A stretch of 45,174 nt of DNA from positions 808-45,981 of IMG/VR virus record IMGVR_UViG_3300008113_000091; one strand, written 5' to 3'. Of the stretch, positions 1-8,507 are shown in pieces. Under the pieces are notes generated by a model. The model searched no databases. It was not told the DNA's origin and saw nothing but the letters and a program-made list of their open reading frames with translations. This DNA comes from a virus. A program made the position numbers and the translations under genes. Each line of letters opens with the position of its first letter. The stretch's first letter is position 1.

Positions 1-2784
1 CTTCAGGCGCGGGTGGTTGAGGTTGAGCGCCACGACGTAGCACTGCCCCATCTTGATGTCGGTCCCCTTGCCGAGATACGCCTTGTTGTTCTTGATGGGG
101 ACGACGATGCCCTCTGCCTCGAAGTCCCGCATGAGTTGGCGGTAGTCAACGTGGTTCACGGCCAGCCACTGCTTGAAGTGAGTGCGGTCTACCATCACAG
201 TCCCGTGGTCGAACACACCACGGGGGGTCTTGCGCATCACGTCGTAGCGTATCCGGACTTCGTTCCGTGGCATCCGGCTGAACAGCGGGGTGGGCTGCTC
301 GCCCACAGTCTGCATCACCGTCAGCGCAAGCGCAGTGTTGGCATTGAGGTACTCCGACAGGATGTCGAAGCTGTCCATCTTGTTCGCCTCGATGGTCATG
401 CGGATCGAGCCGGTCTGCTCAAGCACCCACCGTGTAGCCAGTGCGGGATCGAACTGGAACCAGCCCTGCTCCTTGGCGATCCGCATAGCCAGATCGGCCA
501 GCACGATGGTGACTTCCCAGTACCGCTCCTCACCGCTGAAGGTAGCGCCGTAGCGCTTCCCGAACGTATCCATCGCGTCGTTGACCATCGCTTTGACTGC
601 GTCCGGCCCCAAGCCCAGCAGGTACTCAACGAACTTCGGACCGATCCAACCATAGTTTGTGGTGACGAGTTGGTGGATCATGCGCCCTGCTGACGAGCCG
701 TCGGTGAACACCGAGTGCGGTTCGAACATCACTTCGAGGAGACGCATCCGCTGCGCACCTCCGGCGTTACCCATCGCATCGAGCAGGGCAGAGAGCGGCG
801 TGTTGGTGGAGACCATGACAGGCAGGCCCCATGACTTGATCTCACGCTCCTCGCCGGTCCTGCTGAGGCGGGCCTTGTCCCGGCCCTGTGTCACCATGTA
901 GAGGAAGTCGCCGACATCCTTCTGGTTCATGATGGTCACTTCGTCGATGGTCATCGGCAGGTTGCAGTAGAGGCCCAGCCGGTTGTAGAGGCTGTTCGCC
1001 GTGAACTTGGCTGCGAAGTGCAGCTTGAGCGGGTCTCCCCACACAGCCTGCGCTATCAACTGGGCCAACGTCTTACCGGTACCGGACGGCCCACACAGCG
1101 ACACCGTCACGCCGTTGAGGCCGGTGAACGCGAGCAGCGGAGCCGACAGACTCACACCCATAGCAAACATGTGGCCGTACATGTGAGCGCGCTGGAGCGA
1201 GCCGGTGAAATTGATCAGCGCCTGCGGGTCTCCCGCCGAGCAAAACATGTCGCTACCCAGTCGGGCCGAGGTACTGTTGAGTGAGACAACCTCCTTGGTT
1301 GTGGTGCCGTCGGGTAGCCTGCGGTAGAGGTCCGCTCCGTGAACGAACTGGGTGTAGTTCTCCTTCCACCCCATGCTGCTATAGAGGTTGGTCATGGCGC
1401 GCATCTCGCGCAGCTTGTCCATGTATGAGCGTAGCATAAACTGGAAACTCGCTGTCTGCTTCTCGGTCTTGAGGACGATTCCCTGATCCGCAATGGCGGT
1501 GGTGAACTCTTTCATCCGCGAGTCAGTGAGGTACGCCTGCCGCAGGACCAGTTCCTGCCAACCCACATGCTTGCGGTTCCAGTGATAGCGGACCGTCTCG
1601 TAACCAAGGTGGTCATCCCTGCCGTAGCCAACGGGGTAGATATCGAACGGGCAGATGTCGATGTCCGTACCATCAACGGTCTGCTTGATCCCCGTGGTGG
1701 TGCGCTTGTAGCTGCGTGGCAGCGGAACCTCTGCCCCTGCCTTGTCCGGCGCACTCTCAGATATCTCTACAGTGGAGAACTGCGCGCCGATCTGGACGGG
1801 CGATGCGATCTTGTTGGCGAACTTGCAGTCCTTGCACCCCTTGGGGCGCTCTTCCAGAAACTTCTTGCAGGTTGCAGGGCCGGTCGTTGACCGCTTCCAG
1901 TGCGCCATCTTGCGCAGCGTGGTGGCCCTGTCGAAGTCCGGATGTTTGTCGGACCAAGCGACTGCCGTGTTCTCTGCGTCGATGCAGTGCGCAGCCACCC
2001 CGAGCATGGCATACCAGAACGGCTCGGCTACCTCTGCTTGGTTCTCCACACCCCAACGTATCTGTTGGCACTTGGCCACGACCACATCAGGGTTGGCAGG
2101 GGGGTAGTCCTGTTCGACTGCGAGAGCCTCGGTCAGCTTGCTGGCCCGCGCCGGAACGCTGCTCGGCAGCAGAGGTGTGCCAGTGACGTACGCGCTGAGA
2201 GCCTGCCGCATGTCGTCTGCGTCCACCGGAGCAGCGTCCAAGAGGAGCTTGACCTCGGCCCCACCCTTCGGGTTGATGGTACCAACAGGGCGCAGCAGCC
2301 GGGCGCTGTCACCCGGCACGCTCATGTCGATCTCAAACCCCTTCGCCTTGGCGGCAGCCTTGAGCGCGAGACCCAGCGGCCCCCACTGCGCAGGCGCAAG
2401 CGCTTCGGTCAGCACCCAGTAGACGTGCAGCCCGTTGCCCGAGTGGATGATCATCGGTTTCGGCAGGCTGAGTTCGGTGATGAACTTACCCAGAGCTACC
2501 AGCCCGTCTTTCCATGTGGCGTAGGGTTTGTCCGCACCGCAGTCCACGTCGATGAACAGGGTCTGGGTCTTGTGGGTGTTGCGTTGGCTGCGCTCCGAGC
2601 CATCCTGCATCGAGGAGACAGCGTAGTATGTATTCCCACCTTGCTGGCTGCTGCGCTGCACTGCGTGTGCTAGGTCTTCCACCGTGCTGAAGAACTTGTG
2701 GATCATACCCCGCGTCGTGAGCACAGCGCCGACGTAGACCCCCTCCGGTGGCAACACCTTTCTTAGAAATGTTGTAGTGTCCAT
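1..2784 (-). CDS. Primase-helicase (AEP-type primase fused to DUF927-like AAA+ helicase), C-terminus cut by window edge
   Basis: At least 928 codons are visible and the frame is still open at base 1. The N-terminal part looks like an archaeo-eukaryotic-type primase: a DxD motif in FIDVDCG near residue 76, then SGNGLHVYW with its catalytic-type His, then RLLRPVGTINPK. A Cys cluster (CKKFLEERPKGCKDC) follows near residue 310 and may bind zinc. The second half is a P-loop helicase with GPSGTGKT at 565-572 and a Walker B-like IDEV around 613-616. The combination predicts a protein that primes and unwinds at the fork with the family A polymerase encoded upstream in the same direction. The start ATG at 2784 has AGGGG five bases before it. 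Exact family numbers are inference. Confidence 0.85.
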   Translation of the reverse strand, partial: MDTTTFLRKVLPPEGVYVGAVLTTRGMIHKFFSTVEDLAHAVQRSSQQGGNTYYAVSSMQDGSERSQRNTHKTQTLFIDVDCGADKPYATWKDGLVALGKFITELSLPKPMIIHSGNGLHVYWVLTEALAPAQWGPLGLALKAAAKAKGFEIDMSVPGDSARLLRPVGTINPKGGAEVKLLLDAAPVDADDMRQALSAYVTGTPLLPSSVPARASKLTEALAVEQDYPPANPDVVVAKCQQIRWGVENQAEVAEPFWYAMLGVAAHCIDAENTAVAWSDKHPDFDRATTLRKMAHWKRSTTGPATCKKFLEERPKGCKDCKFANKIASPVQIGAQFSTVEISESAPDKAGAEVPLPRSYKRTTTGIKQTVDGTDIDICPFDIYPVGYGRDDHLGYETVRYHWNRKHVGWQELVLRQAYLTDSRMKEFTTAIADQGIVLKTEKQTASFQFMLRSYMDKLREMRAMTNLYSSMGWKENYTQFVHGADLYRRLPDGTTTKEVVSLNSTSARLGSDMFCSAGDPQALINFTGSLQRAHMYGHMFAMGVSLSAPLLAFTGLNGVTVSLCGPSGTGKTLAQLIAQAVWGDPLKLHFAAKFTANSLYNRLGLYCNLPMTIDEVTIMNQKDVGDFLYMVTQGRDKARLSRTGEEREIKSWGLPVMVSTNTPLSALLDAMGNAGGAQRMRLLEVMFEPHSVFTDGSSAGRMIHQLVTTNYGWIGPKFVEYLLGLGPDAVKAMVNDAMDTFGKRYGATFSGEERYWEVTIVLADLAMRIAKEQGWFQFDPALATRWVLEQTGSIRMTIEANKMDSFDILSEYLNANTALALTVMQTVGEQPTPLFSRMPRNEVRIRYDVMRKTPRGVFDHGTVMVDRTHFKQWLAVNHVDYRQLMRDFEAEGIVVPIKNNKAYLGKGTDIKMGQCYVVALNLNHPRLK

Positions 2785-2800
2785 GATGCCCCTGCGTCTG

Positions 2801-2820
2801 TGGGGGGATTGCTCCCCCCA
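2801..2820 (-). terminator. Perfect 8-bp GC hairpin between HTH gene and primase-helicase
   Basis: TGGGGGGA, loop TTGC, TCCCCCCA forms a perfect 8-bp stem with a four-base loop. It lies between the stop of the HTH gene and the primase ATG. No T-run follows on the minus strand, so it may be an attenuator, an RNA-processing site or a weak terminator rather than a full stop. It resembles the poly-G/poly-C hairpins in the late gene cluster. Confidence 0.55.
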
Positions 2821-2825
2821 CTATC

Positions 2826-3110
2826 CTAGTTTTGTTCGAGTAGCTGGTGAAGCCGCTCCTTCCTCTGCTTCTGATCTGAAGCGATGACCTCCGGCATCGG
2901 CCACGAGTGCTGTGTCATGACCGCGAGCAACCGCTTTAGCACAGCCCGCACAACCGCGTCATTCGTTTTGCGGATGGGCTTGCCACGAAGCCAGCTATAG
3001 TAGGTCGCCCGGGTCACGCCGAACAGGTCGCAGATGTCCTGCACGGTGAGAAGCATGTGCTTGCGCAGTGCCTCCACCTTGGTGAAGTCGATGGAGTTAG
3101 GCGTCGTCAC
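2826..3110 (-). CDS. Small helix-turn-helix DNA-binding protein
   Basis: A 94-aa protein. Residues about 20-45 (LLTVQDICDLFGVTRATYYSWLRGK) read as a helix-turn-helix with a recognition helix RATYYSW. A helical, charged C-terminus follows. It probably binds DNA as a small regulator or accessory replication factor, since it sits between the ssDNA-binding-like gene and the primase-helicase. The start is GTG at 3110, preceded by GGGGG eight bases upstream, and it overlaps the end of the upstream gene by 14 bp. The regulatory target is unknown. Confidence 0.7.
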   Translation of the reverse strand: MTTPNSIDFTKVEALRKHMLLTVQDICDLFGVTRATYYSWLRGKPIRKTNDAVVRAVLKRLLAVMTQHSWPMPEVIASDQKQRKERLHQLLEQN

Positions 3111-4101
3111 TGTCCAGACCCCCGATCAGAGAAGCGATCTCGTCAGCCAGAGACATAGCATCCGTGGCTTCAGCGGTCACCACCTGCGCAGCCTTCGGCT
3201 TGGGTGCGGCCTTCGCCGGAGCAGGGGCCGGAGTCACGTCTTCAGCAGGCTTGGTTGCACCGAAACCGCGCTTCGGAGTAGTCGCTTCAGGCGCAGGGGC
3301 GACTGGTTCCTCCACGACTTCGACCGGAGCGGGCTTCGGTGCAACAGGTGCAGGCCGTTCGACCTGAACCGCAACTTCAGCAGGGCGGGGGGTGGTCTTC
3401 TCCCCAGTGATTTCCAGAACCTCATCGCTACCGAACAGGCCATCGACAGCAGCCTGCGTACCTGCGTCGAGGAACCCACCGAAACCGAACTTCAGCTTGG
3501 GGAACGACGCATCGGTGTCGAACGAGATCGTGGTCTGGATGACTTCCAGCGGGATACCACGGACCGACAGTTCCTTCTGGTACTGGTTGAGGCCCTTGAG
3601 CGCAGCAGGCGTGACCTGAAGCAGATAGACAGGACCGGTCGGGTCTTCTGCCGCAACGACAGCGAGACGCTTCTGGTCGGCGCAAGCCTTGATCTGCTGG
3701 CCGGTCGGGCTGATCTTCGAACCCCATGCGTTCTTCGGACAGGTTGCGCACAGGTCGTTCTCAGGGTTCTGCACAGACGCATCAGGACCGATGCCATCCA
3801 GCGAGAAGCAATCAGGGCCGGTCGGCTCGTCGTTGGGGTCCCACTGCTTGGCGTAGAACGTCTTCGACAGGCGCGGGTTAGCGCCGACGATCACTACGTT
3901 CAGCTTGGTCTGGTCGAGGACGGTCTCGGTCTTGCCTTCGACGATACGGAAGCGAGAACCCTTGATGCTGATGCGCGGATAGCTCGGGCCATCAGCGGCC
4001 AGACCAGCGGCCAGCGAGGCAGCCAGAGTCGAGGGTTGGCCAAGACGACCAGCGAGGTGAGCCGGGACTTGGATGTTGGTCGGGATAAGGGACGTGCTCA
4101 T
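3097..4101 (-). CDS. Probable ssDNA-binding protein with Cys4 motif and acidic tail
   Basis: A 334-aa protein. The N-terminal ~220 residues are a globular domain with four cysteines (C98, C118, C121, C140) spaced like a zinc site. A Pro/Ala/Val/Glu-rich low-complexity linker (about 240-310) follows, ending in an acidic tip GLDSDDA. A core domain, flexible linker and acidic C-terminus is the usual plan of phage and bacterial SSBs, and the zinc-like site recalls T4 gp32. Position between helicase/nuclease genes and the primase supports a replication or recombination role. The SD AGGAG lies five bases before the ATG. The function is inferred from architecture and context, not from a recognised sequence signature. 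Confidence 0.55.
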   Translation of the reverse strand: MSTSLIPTNIQVPAHLAGRLGQPSTLAASLAAGLAADGPSYPRISIKGSRFRIVEGKTETVLDQTKLNVVIVGANPRLSKTFYAKQWDPNDEPTGPDCFSLDGIGPDASVQNPENDLCATCPKNAWGSKISPTGQQIKACADQKRLAVVAAEDPTGPVYLLQVTPAALKGLNQYQKELSVRGIPLEVIQTTISFDTDASFPKLKFGFGGFLDAGTQAAVDGLFGSDEVLEITGEKTTPRPAEVAVQVERPAPVAPKPAPVEVVEEPVAPAPEATTPKRGFGATKPAEDVTPAPAPAKAAPKPKAAQVVTAEATDAMSLADEIASLIGGLDSDDA

Positions 4102-4124
4102 AAGTTCTCCTGTGTTGAGCGGTA

Positions 4125-4469
4125 TTAGAAATTGGCTTTGATGGCACTAACGCTGCCGCCGGTAAGCGGCAGTTCGTATTGCTGGCCGACACCGAGCGCA
4201 GTCTTCGCTGCTTCTGCCACGATGTGGTCTGCGATCTCTTTGTGGTCCTTGCAGTAGGTAAGTGCGGGAACCCGCCTTACCCCTTTGCTGTACATATCGG
4301 GCTGTTCGTAGGTCCGCAGGATGTACCCGTTGGCGATCTTGTAGGCCACGATGGCAGGACCGGACTCACGGAGCACTGCGTCGGTCTCGCGTATCTCGGT
4401 TTGTGTGTACCGCCAACTCTCGTCTGCGACGGGGATGCCCAGCCACTTCTGTATCGTCTTCTTGATCAT
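4125..4469 (-). CDS. Hypothetical protein, 114 aa
   Basis: Not recognised. A soluble mixed alpha/beta protein with no membrane segment or cysteine cluster; it opens with a basic stretch (MIKKTIQKWLG). It begins immediately after the stop of the coiled-coil gene upstream, with GGAGG before the ATG, so it is translated as part of the replication operon. It may be an accessory replication protein, but nothing in the sequence shows how. Confidence 0.7.
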   Translation of the reverse strand: MIKKTIQKWLGIPVADESWRYTQTEIRETDAVLRESGPAIVAYKIANGYILRTYEQPDMYSKGVRRVPALTYCKDHKEIADHIVAEAAKTALGVGQQYELPLTGGSVSAIKANF

Positions 4470-4874
4470 TCAATCCTCCACTTTCGCTGTCGGCTTGCGT
4501 ACGTTGACCTCCACCTTGGTGCCGTAGTTCACACCCGGCGGTACGGTCTTGTTCTCGTTGATGTACTCACGCACTGCGGTCTTGTTCACCGCCTTGTTGA
4601 GCATGTCGTAGGCACCGGTCTCCTTGATGAAAGCCAGTGTCGCGTCCCAGTCTGCAACGCTCGCATAGTCCTTGGTGGTCAGGAACGCTGTGCCGTGCGG
4701 GGTCTTGAACGAGGATACCCCCATCGCGTCGGCCTGCGTCTTGATCCACTTCTCCAACTTATCCATGCTGGCTTCGATCTGGGAAAGCTCGTCCTTGATC
4801 GAGGCTTCCACCTCTGCCTTCTTCTGCCGCAGCTTCATGTATGCTGCGACCGCTTGGTCCACTGTCACTGTCAT
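4470..4874 (-). CDS. Conserved phage protein with N-terminal coiled coil
   Basis: A 134-aa protein. Residues about 8-45 form a charged coiled coil (KLRQKKAEVEASIKDELSQ). A compact domain follows with a conserved-looking pattern: KTPHGTAFLT, VADWDATLAFI, YDMLNKAVNKTAVREYI and PPGVNY. Proteins of this plan commonly sit beside recombination or helicase genes in phages, sometimes described as Gam/Gp157-like, but identity with those families is not established here. It overlaps the SNF2-helicase start by 4 bp, indicating translational coupling. Confidence 0.65.
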   Translation of the reverse strand: MTVTVDQAVAAYMKLRQKKAEVEASIKDELSQIEASMDKLEKWIKTQADAMGVSSFKTPHGTAFLTTKDYASVADWDATLAFIKETGAYDMLNKAVNKTAVREYINENKTVPPGVNYGTKVEVNVRKPTAKVED

Positions 4875-6424
4875 ACCCTTGTGTCCTTCTGAATGAGGTC
4901 GAGCAGCAGACCTTGGAGTTTCTGCTTATTCTTCAGCCGCTCGTACGCCAGATGTTCAAGATCGGTGCCCTCTATGTGGATGACGTTGGATGTCTTGTTC
5001 TTCCCGATCCGCTCGATACGCCCGTTTGCCTGAGCGTATATCTCGTTGCTGTTCACCGGCCCGTACCAGATGATGGTCGATGCCGAAGTCAGCGTAAGTC
5101 CGTGTGCCATTGTGGCTGGGTGAGCGATGAGGACGTGCGGGTCCTTGCTCTCCTGAAAATCCTTGAAGATCACGTCGCGCTTGGAGGACGAGACCGCACC
5201 GTTCACAACACCCACAGACCAGTGCTTGGATAGCTCACGCTCCAACATGTTGAGCGTACCCGTCAACGGTACGAAAACGATGACCTTCTCTCCGGCCTCC
5301 TCGATGATCTCCTTGACCACGTTGATGCGCGGGCTTGCGTCGATCTCGATGTGCTGCCCGTCGTCACCATAGGCCACACCACAGGCGATCTGGATGAGCT
5401 TCTGCACCTTGACCGCCTCGTTCACCGCACTGATGGTGCCCTCACTACCCACCTCGGCGATGAAGTCCCTGACCATCGCCTTGTAGTGTTTGTTCTGCTC
5501 CGCTGTCAGCGGCACCTGCCGCGTCTGGATCATGGTGTCGGGTAGGTCGAGGCACTCATCACGCTTGTACCGCACCGCCGGTTGGAGCATGTCCCTCACG
5601 ATATCCGTGGCTTCAGGTCGGGGTACATACTTCCACTGTCCGATCTTCATCATGACCTGATCGCGGAACGCCGTGTAGGTATACTTGCAACTCGGGCTAT
5701 CGACGAGCTTGGCCAGCGCCCATGCGTCCGTCGGGTCGTTGGGTGTCGGTGTACCGGTCATCAACCACAGACGTGTATCGGGGTTTTTCTCCAGCCACTT
5801 GCGGACGTGTTTGAACCGCTGGGTGCTGGGGTTACGCAGGACCGCAGCCTCATCGACGATCACCAGATCGAACATGTCCTGCGTCTCGTTGGCGATGATC
5901 GGGAACCCATCGTGGTTGATGATGTAGAAGTCCACGTCCTGCTTGAGCAGTCTGCGTCTGCGCTCTGCCGTACCGTGCAGCACAACGAAGCTGCGGTTGG
6001 GGAACCCGAGGAAGATACCGTCACCCCAGACACGTTCCAGTGTGGACAGCGGGGACATGATGAGCACCTTCTTCACCTGCTTGGTGGCGATCAGATAGTC
6101 CGCAGCCCACAGTGCCGACTGGGTCTTACCGGTGCCGAGGTCGTTCAGCACCAGCGCCTTCTTGTGCAGCGTCAGGAACGCCGAGGTCTGCTTCTGGTGG
6201 TCGAACGGGGTGAACCGACCGGGCCAGTCGTAGTAGTGGAGGATCGGGGAAGGGGCCTTGATGCCCATGTTGTTGAGGACACGCACCTCATCGAGTCGGT
6301 GCGGAGCCACGACCAAATCGGTACCACGTACGTTGAGGGGTTTCGCTGTCGGGATGACATCGAGCACACGGTTCGGGTTGTTCAGCTTCAGCGCCAGCGC
6401 CTTGGCCTTCTCAATCACGAGCAC
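4871..6424 (-). CDS. SNF2/DEAD-like superfamily 2 DNA helicase
   Basis: A 517-aa SF2 ATPase with both RecA lobes. Motif I is NDLGTGKT at 94-101, preceded by a Q-type motif TPFDHQ near 72. Motif II is DEAA at 191-194 and motif III is TGTP at 223-226. Motif V-VI is represented by the QANGRIERIGK stretch near the C-terminus. It probably remodels or translocates on double-stranded DNA during replication or recombination. The start is GTG at 6424, chosen because GAGGG lies eight bases upstream. It overlaps the VRR-NUC gene by 14 bp, and a helicase next to two nucleases suggests joint DNA processing. Confidence 0.9.
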   Translation of the reverse strand: MLVIEKAKALALKLNNPNRVLDVIPTAKPLNVRGTDLVVAPHRLDEVRVLNNMGIKAPSPILHYYDWPGRFTPFDHQKQTSAFLTLHKKALVLNDLGTGKTQSALWAADYLIATKQVKKVLIMSPLSTLERVWGDGIFLGFPNRSFVVLHGTAERRRRLLKQDVDFYIINHDGFPIIANETQDMFDLVIVDEAAVLRNPSTQRFKHVRKWLEKNPDTRLWLMTGTPTPNDPTDAWALAKLVDSPSCKYTYTAFRDQVMMKIGQWKYVPRPEATDIVRDMLQPAVRYKRDECLDLPDTMIQTRQVPLTAEQNKHYKAMVRDFIAEVGSEGTISAVNEAVKVQKLIQIACGVAYGDDGQHIEIDASPRINVVKEIIEEAGEKVIVFVPLTGTLNMLERELSKHWSVGVVNGAVSSSKRDVIFKDFQESKDPHVLIAHPATMAHGLTLTSASTIIWYGPVNSNEIYAQANGRIERIGKNKTSNVIHIEGTDLEHLAYERLKNKQKLQGLLLDLIQKDTRV

Positions 6425-6713
6425 AGATATATCCCTCTACTTCGGTGATGGTGTCATCGTCATAGACGAGGAACCACATACCGCCTGCTTCCTTGATCTC
6501 GTGCCCTGTCTTCCATTGCAGGGCCGTCGGCTTCTTTGTTCTATCTGCCTTCACTTCGATCCCGACGAACCGCCCTCTCACGATGGCGATGATGTCGGGC
6601 AGTCCAGACTTCCCGAACCCGTTGTTTCCGGGGAAGAAGTACCAGACTTTGTGCCGTCGCAGCATCTCGGTGAGACGGCGTTTAACCTTCCCTTCCGGTG
6701 TCGATGCAGCCAC
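6411..6713 (-). CDS. VRR-NUC domain nuclease
   Basis: A 100-aa single-domain PD-(D/E)XK nuclease of the VRR-NUC family. Visible landmarks are an N-terminal Glu (E7), GLPDIIA with D40, the E53-V-K55 pair, and a conserved Gln (Q66) in ALQWKTG. Stand-alone phage VRR-NUC proteins act on branched DNA structures or flaps. The start is GTG at 6713 behind a very good AGGAGG Shine-Dalgarno five bases upstream. It precedes the SNF2 helicase in the operon, overlapping it by 14 bp. Confidence 0.88.
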   Translation of the reverse strand: MAASTPEGKVKRRLTEMLRRHKVWYFFPGNNGFGKSGLPDIIAIVRGRFVGIEVKADRTKKPTALQWKTGHEIKEAGGMWFLVYDDDTITEVEGYICARD

Positions 6714-6755
6714 AACTTCCTCCTACACTACGATACACACATGTCAAGTAGATAA

Positions 6756-7436
6756 TTATCGCCGCGCCCACTTACATGTGGGTTGTGCGGGGCACCAGCC
6801 ACACAGCCCGCTCGGTCTGGCGGGCCAGTTGTCGAAGTACAGAGCCTGCTCTACCCTGCTCGTGGCGACGGCGATGCCTCCCCATACCCCAGCCAGATCG
6901 GCCTTGCGGGTGTAGGTCTCGCTGTCCTGCTTCATATCCTTGAGCCACACGAGGACGGACTTGACCTGCTCCACATCAGGGAAGTGTTTGAACACCTGCG
7001 CTGCGAAGATTTCCATCTGAAAGAAGTCTGGCTTTCTTTTGCCGGTCTTCCAGTCCATCACGACAGCGTTGCGCCCCTTGAGCACCAGCACGTCGAGCTT
7101 CGACCTGAGCCATGCGTCCTTGTCCCACCAACCTGTCGGCTCGTGGTTGTCGTTGAGCACCAGTTCTTTTTCGATGTGCAGCTCGCCGCCTTCGGCCAGC
7201 TTCTCGACCCCCTTGCATAGCGCCTCGTAGTGCGCGATCTCCTGCGGCAGGTCTTCGTTATCCCTGAGCCTGCGCTCCAGCATCTCGTGGATACGTTCGC
7301 CATACTTGCTGGCCTCGCCGCCCTCGTCCTTGATGTCCTTCAGGATGCGCTGCCGGTAGTACCGCTGCGGGCAGTTCTCAAACATCTTCAGCGATGAGTA
7401 AGAGTGCGACAGGTAGATACCCTTCTCTTCGTTCAT
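6756..7436 (-). CDS. RecB/Cas4-like PD-(D/E)XK exonuclease with Fe-S-type cysteines
   Basis: A 226-aa nuclease. It opens with the LSHSYSSLKMFENCPQRY pattern typical of this superfamily, followed by GERIHEMLE (H50), D115 in KLDVLV and D128-x-K130 in DWKTGK, with Q140 behind. C22 and C-terminal C212, C215 and C221 (CGWCPAQPTC) match the four-cysteine iron-sulfur arrangement of Cas4 and AddB-type nucleases. It likely resects DNA ends for recombination or replication. Its ATG overlaps the dCTP deaminase stop by 4 bp. Confidence 0.88.
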   Translation of the reverse strand: MNEEKGIYLSHSYSSLKMFENCPQRYYRQRILKDIKDEGGEASKYGERIHEMLERRLRDNEDLPQEIAHYEALCKGVEKLAEGGELHIEKELVLNDNHEPTGWWDKDAWLRSKLDVLVLKGRNAVVMDWKTGKRKPDFFQMEIFAAQVFKHFPDVEQVKSVLVWLKDMKQDSETYTRKADLAGVWGGIAVATSRVEQALYFDNWPARPSGLCGWCPAQPTCKWARR

Positions 7437-7978
7437 GCCTTTATTCCTGACACTTCTTTGTCGTTGTTGTATCTACCACGGGTGGCATAGCTTGCCTCTG
7501 CGCTCACAGGTTCGTGGCGGTAGAAGATCATCTGCCCGATGGCATCGCCGGGTCTGATCCTGATAGCGTGGAACTGCGACATGTTCTTGAGTTCCAGCGT
7601 GAGCACAGACCCGTGCCAGCCAGCATCACACCAGCCAGCGTTCATATGTTCCAGACCGATGCGGGCCATGGACGACTTGAGTTTGTACTCTGCACTGATG
7701 TCGTTGGGTAGGTTGAACACCTCTACGCTCTGGGCAAGGACGAACTCACCCGGACCAAGCACGTAGCCATCCGCAGTCATGTCGTAGGAGAACATGCTAA
7801 GGGGTGTGCGACTGCGGTAGTCCACAACGGATTTAATATATGAATCATGCTCCTCTTCGAGCAGCAATCTATCACCGAGATGTATGTCTATGCTTGCAGC
7901 GTTGATCGCTGAGATATCTACAGGTGTGATTACACCATCGCTAACCAACTTACGTAGTTCATTGTGGCTTATTACCAT
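7433..7978 (-). CDS. dcd: dCTP deaminase
   Basis: A 181-aa member of the dCTP deaminase/dUTPase fold. Motifs are SSMARIGL (102-109), GWCDAGWHG (115-123), LTLELKN with the catalytic-type E129, and GDAIGQMIF. It converts dCTP to dUTP, feeding dUMP for thymidylate synthesis. The ATG at 7978 is preferred over the adjacent GTG at 7981 because AAGGGGG sits seven bases upstream and the ATG overlaps the preceding stop as TGATG. No thymidylate synthase or separate dUTPase is in the window, so the fate of the dUTP depends on host or unseen phage enzymes. Confidence 0.9.
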   Translation of the reverse strand: MVISHNELRKLVSDGVITPVDISAINAASIDIHLGDRLLLEEEHDSYIKSVVDYRSRTPLSMFSYDMTADGYVLGPGEFVLAQSVEVFNLPNDISAEYKLKSSMARIGLEHMNAGWCDAGWHGSVLTLELKNMSQFHAIRIRPGDAIGQMIFYRHEPVSAEASYATRGRYNNDKEVSGIKA

Positions 7979-8079
7979 CACTCGTCCCCCTTTCGACCGC
8001 CCCGCGCATTACCGAAGCCGTAGATGTATCCCACCACGAAGCAGAGCATGCACAGGGCTGTTGCGAAGATGTCAGTCAT
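7978..8079 (-). CDS. Tiny predicted membrane peptide, 33 aa
   Basis: A 33-codon ORF read directly from the sequence. It starts MTDIF and carries one hydrophobic stretch (ATALCMLCFVVGYIYGF) followed by a basic/acidic tail. This suggests a single-pass membrane peptide. The stop overlaps the dcd start, and the start abuts the upstream gene's stop, which fits an operon member. Function unknown. Confidence 0.55.
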   Translation of the reverse strand: MTDIFATALCMLCFVVGYIYGFGNARGGRKGDE

Positions 8080-8507
8080 CACTCACCCCCCTCTGCGGCT
8101 GCGACCGGCGGGACGGGGAGGGGTTGCCAGTGGGTGGGCTTCCAAAAGCCGTTATGGTGCCCGACTGCCATATCGACCCAGCAAGGCCCGCCTTTCGTGT
8201 TAAGCCAAGCGCCTACCGCAGACGGGATGATACCGTTGACCTCACGCCGTATGGCTGGCCAGCATATGATTTCCGTCCCATCCCTCGGCGCGCTTTCGAT
8301 ATCCTGCCACCCCTGCGCAAGCATCCCCCGCGCTTCGATCACGGCAAGGGCGGCTTGGGCGACCTTGGTTTGCTCTTCGTGAGTAAGCTCACCGGCGCGC
8401 ACGTCACCTTCAACTTCCCACACCAGCGCGTTGGCAATCGCAGCCCGCACCGCCTCAATCAGTTCCTCACGCCCCTTGGCGATCCGCTCGATCTCTGCGT
8501 CAGTCAT
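8079..8507 (-). CDS. DUF551-like small phage protein
   Basis: A 142-aa protein with a helical acidic N-terminal half (MTDAEIERIAKGREELIEA). The C-terminal domain carries the pattern WQDIESAPRDGTEII ... FWKPTHWQPLP. That ending is the hallmark of DUF551-type proteins in many phages and prophages, whose function is unknown. Start ATG 8507 is internal to a longer open frame; it is chosen because it overlaps the upstream gene end by 8 bp and begins with the recurrent MTD(A/E) start seen in other early genes here. Confidence 0.75.
   Translation of the reverse strand: MTDAEIERIAKGREELIEAVRAAIANALVWEVEGDVRAGELTHEEQTKVAQAALAVIEARGMLAQGWQDIESAPRDGTEIICWPAIRREVNGIIPSAVGAWLNTKGGPCWVDMAVGHHNGFWKPTHWQPLPVPPVAAAEGGE

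Noticed and set aside
13-693. 226-aa plus-strand open frame at the left edge, and similar plus frames across 1-21000
   Set aside because: Antisense to the primase-helicase and other minus genes. They have no Shine-Dalgarno signals, no operon spacing and shadow composition.
6719-6747. TTGACA at 6742-6747 as a promoter for the VRR-NUC gene
   Set aside because: At 16-18 bases spacing the -10 position is the AGGAGG Shine-Dalgarno and nothing TATA-like; the hexamer is probably chance.
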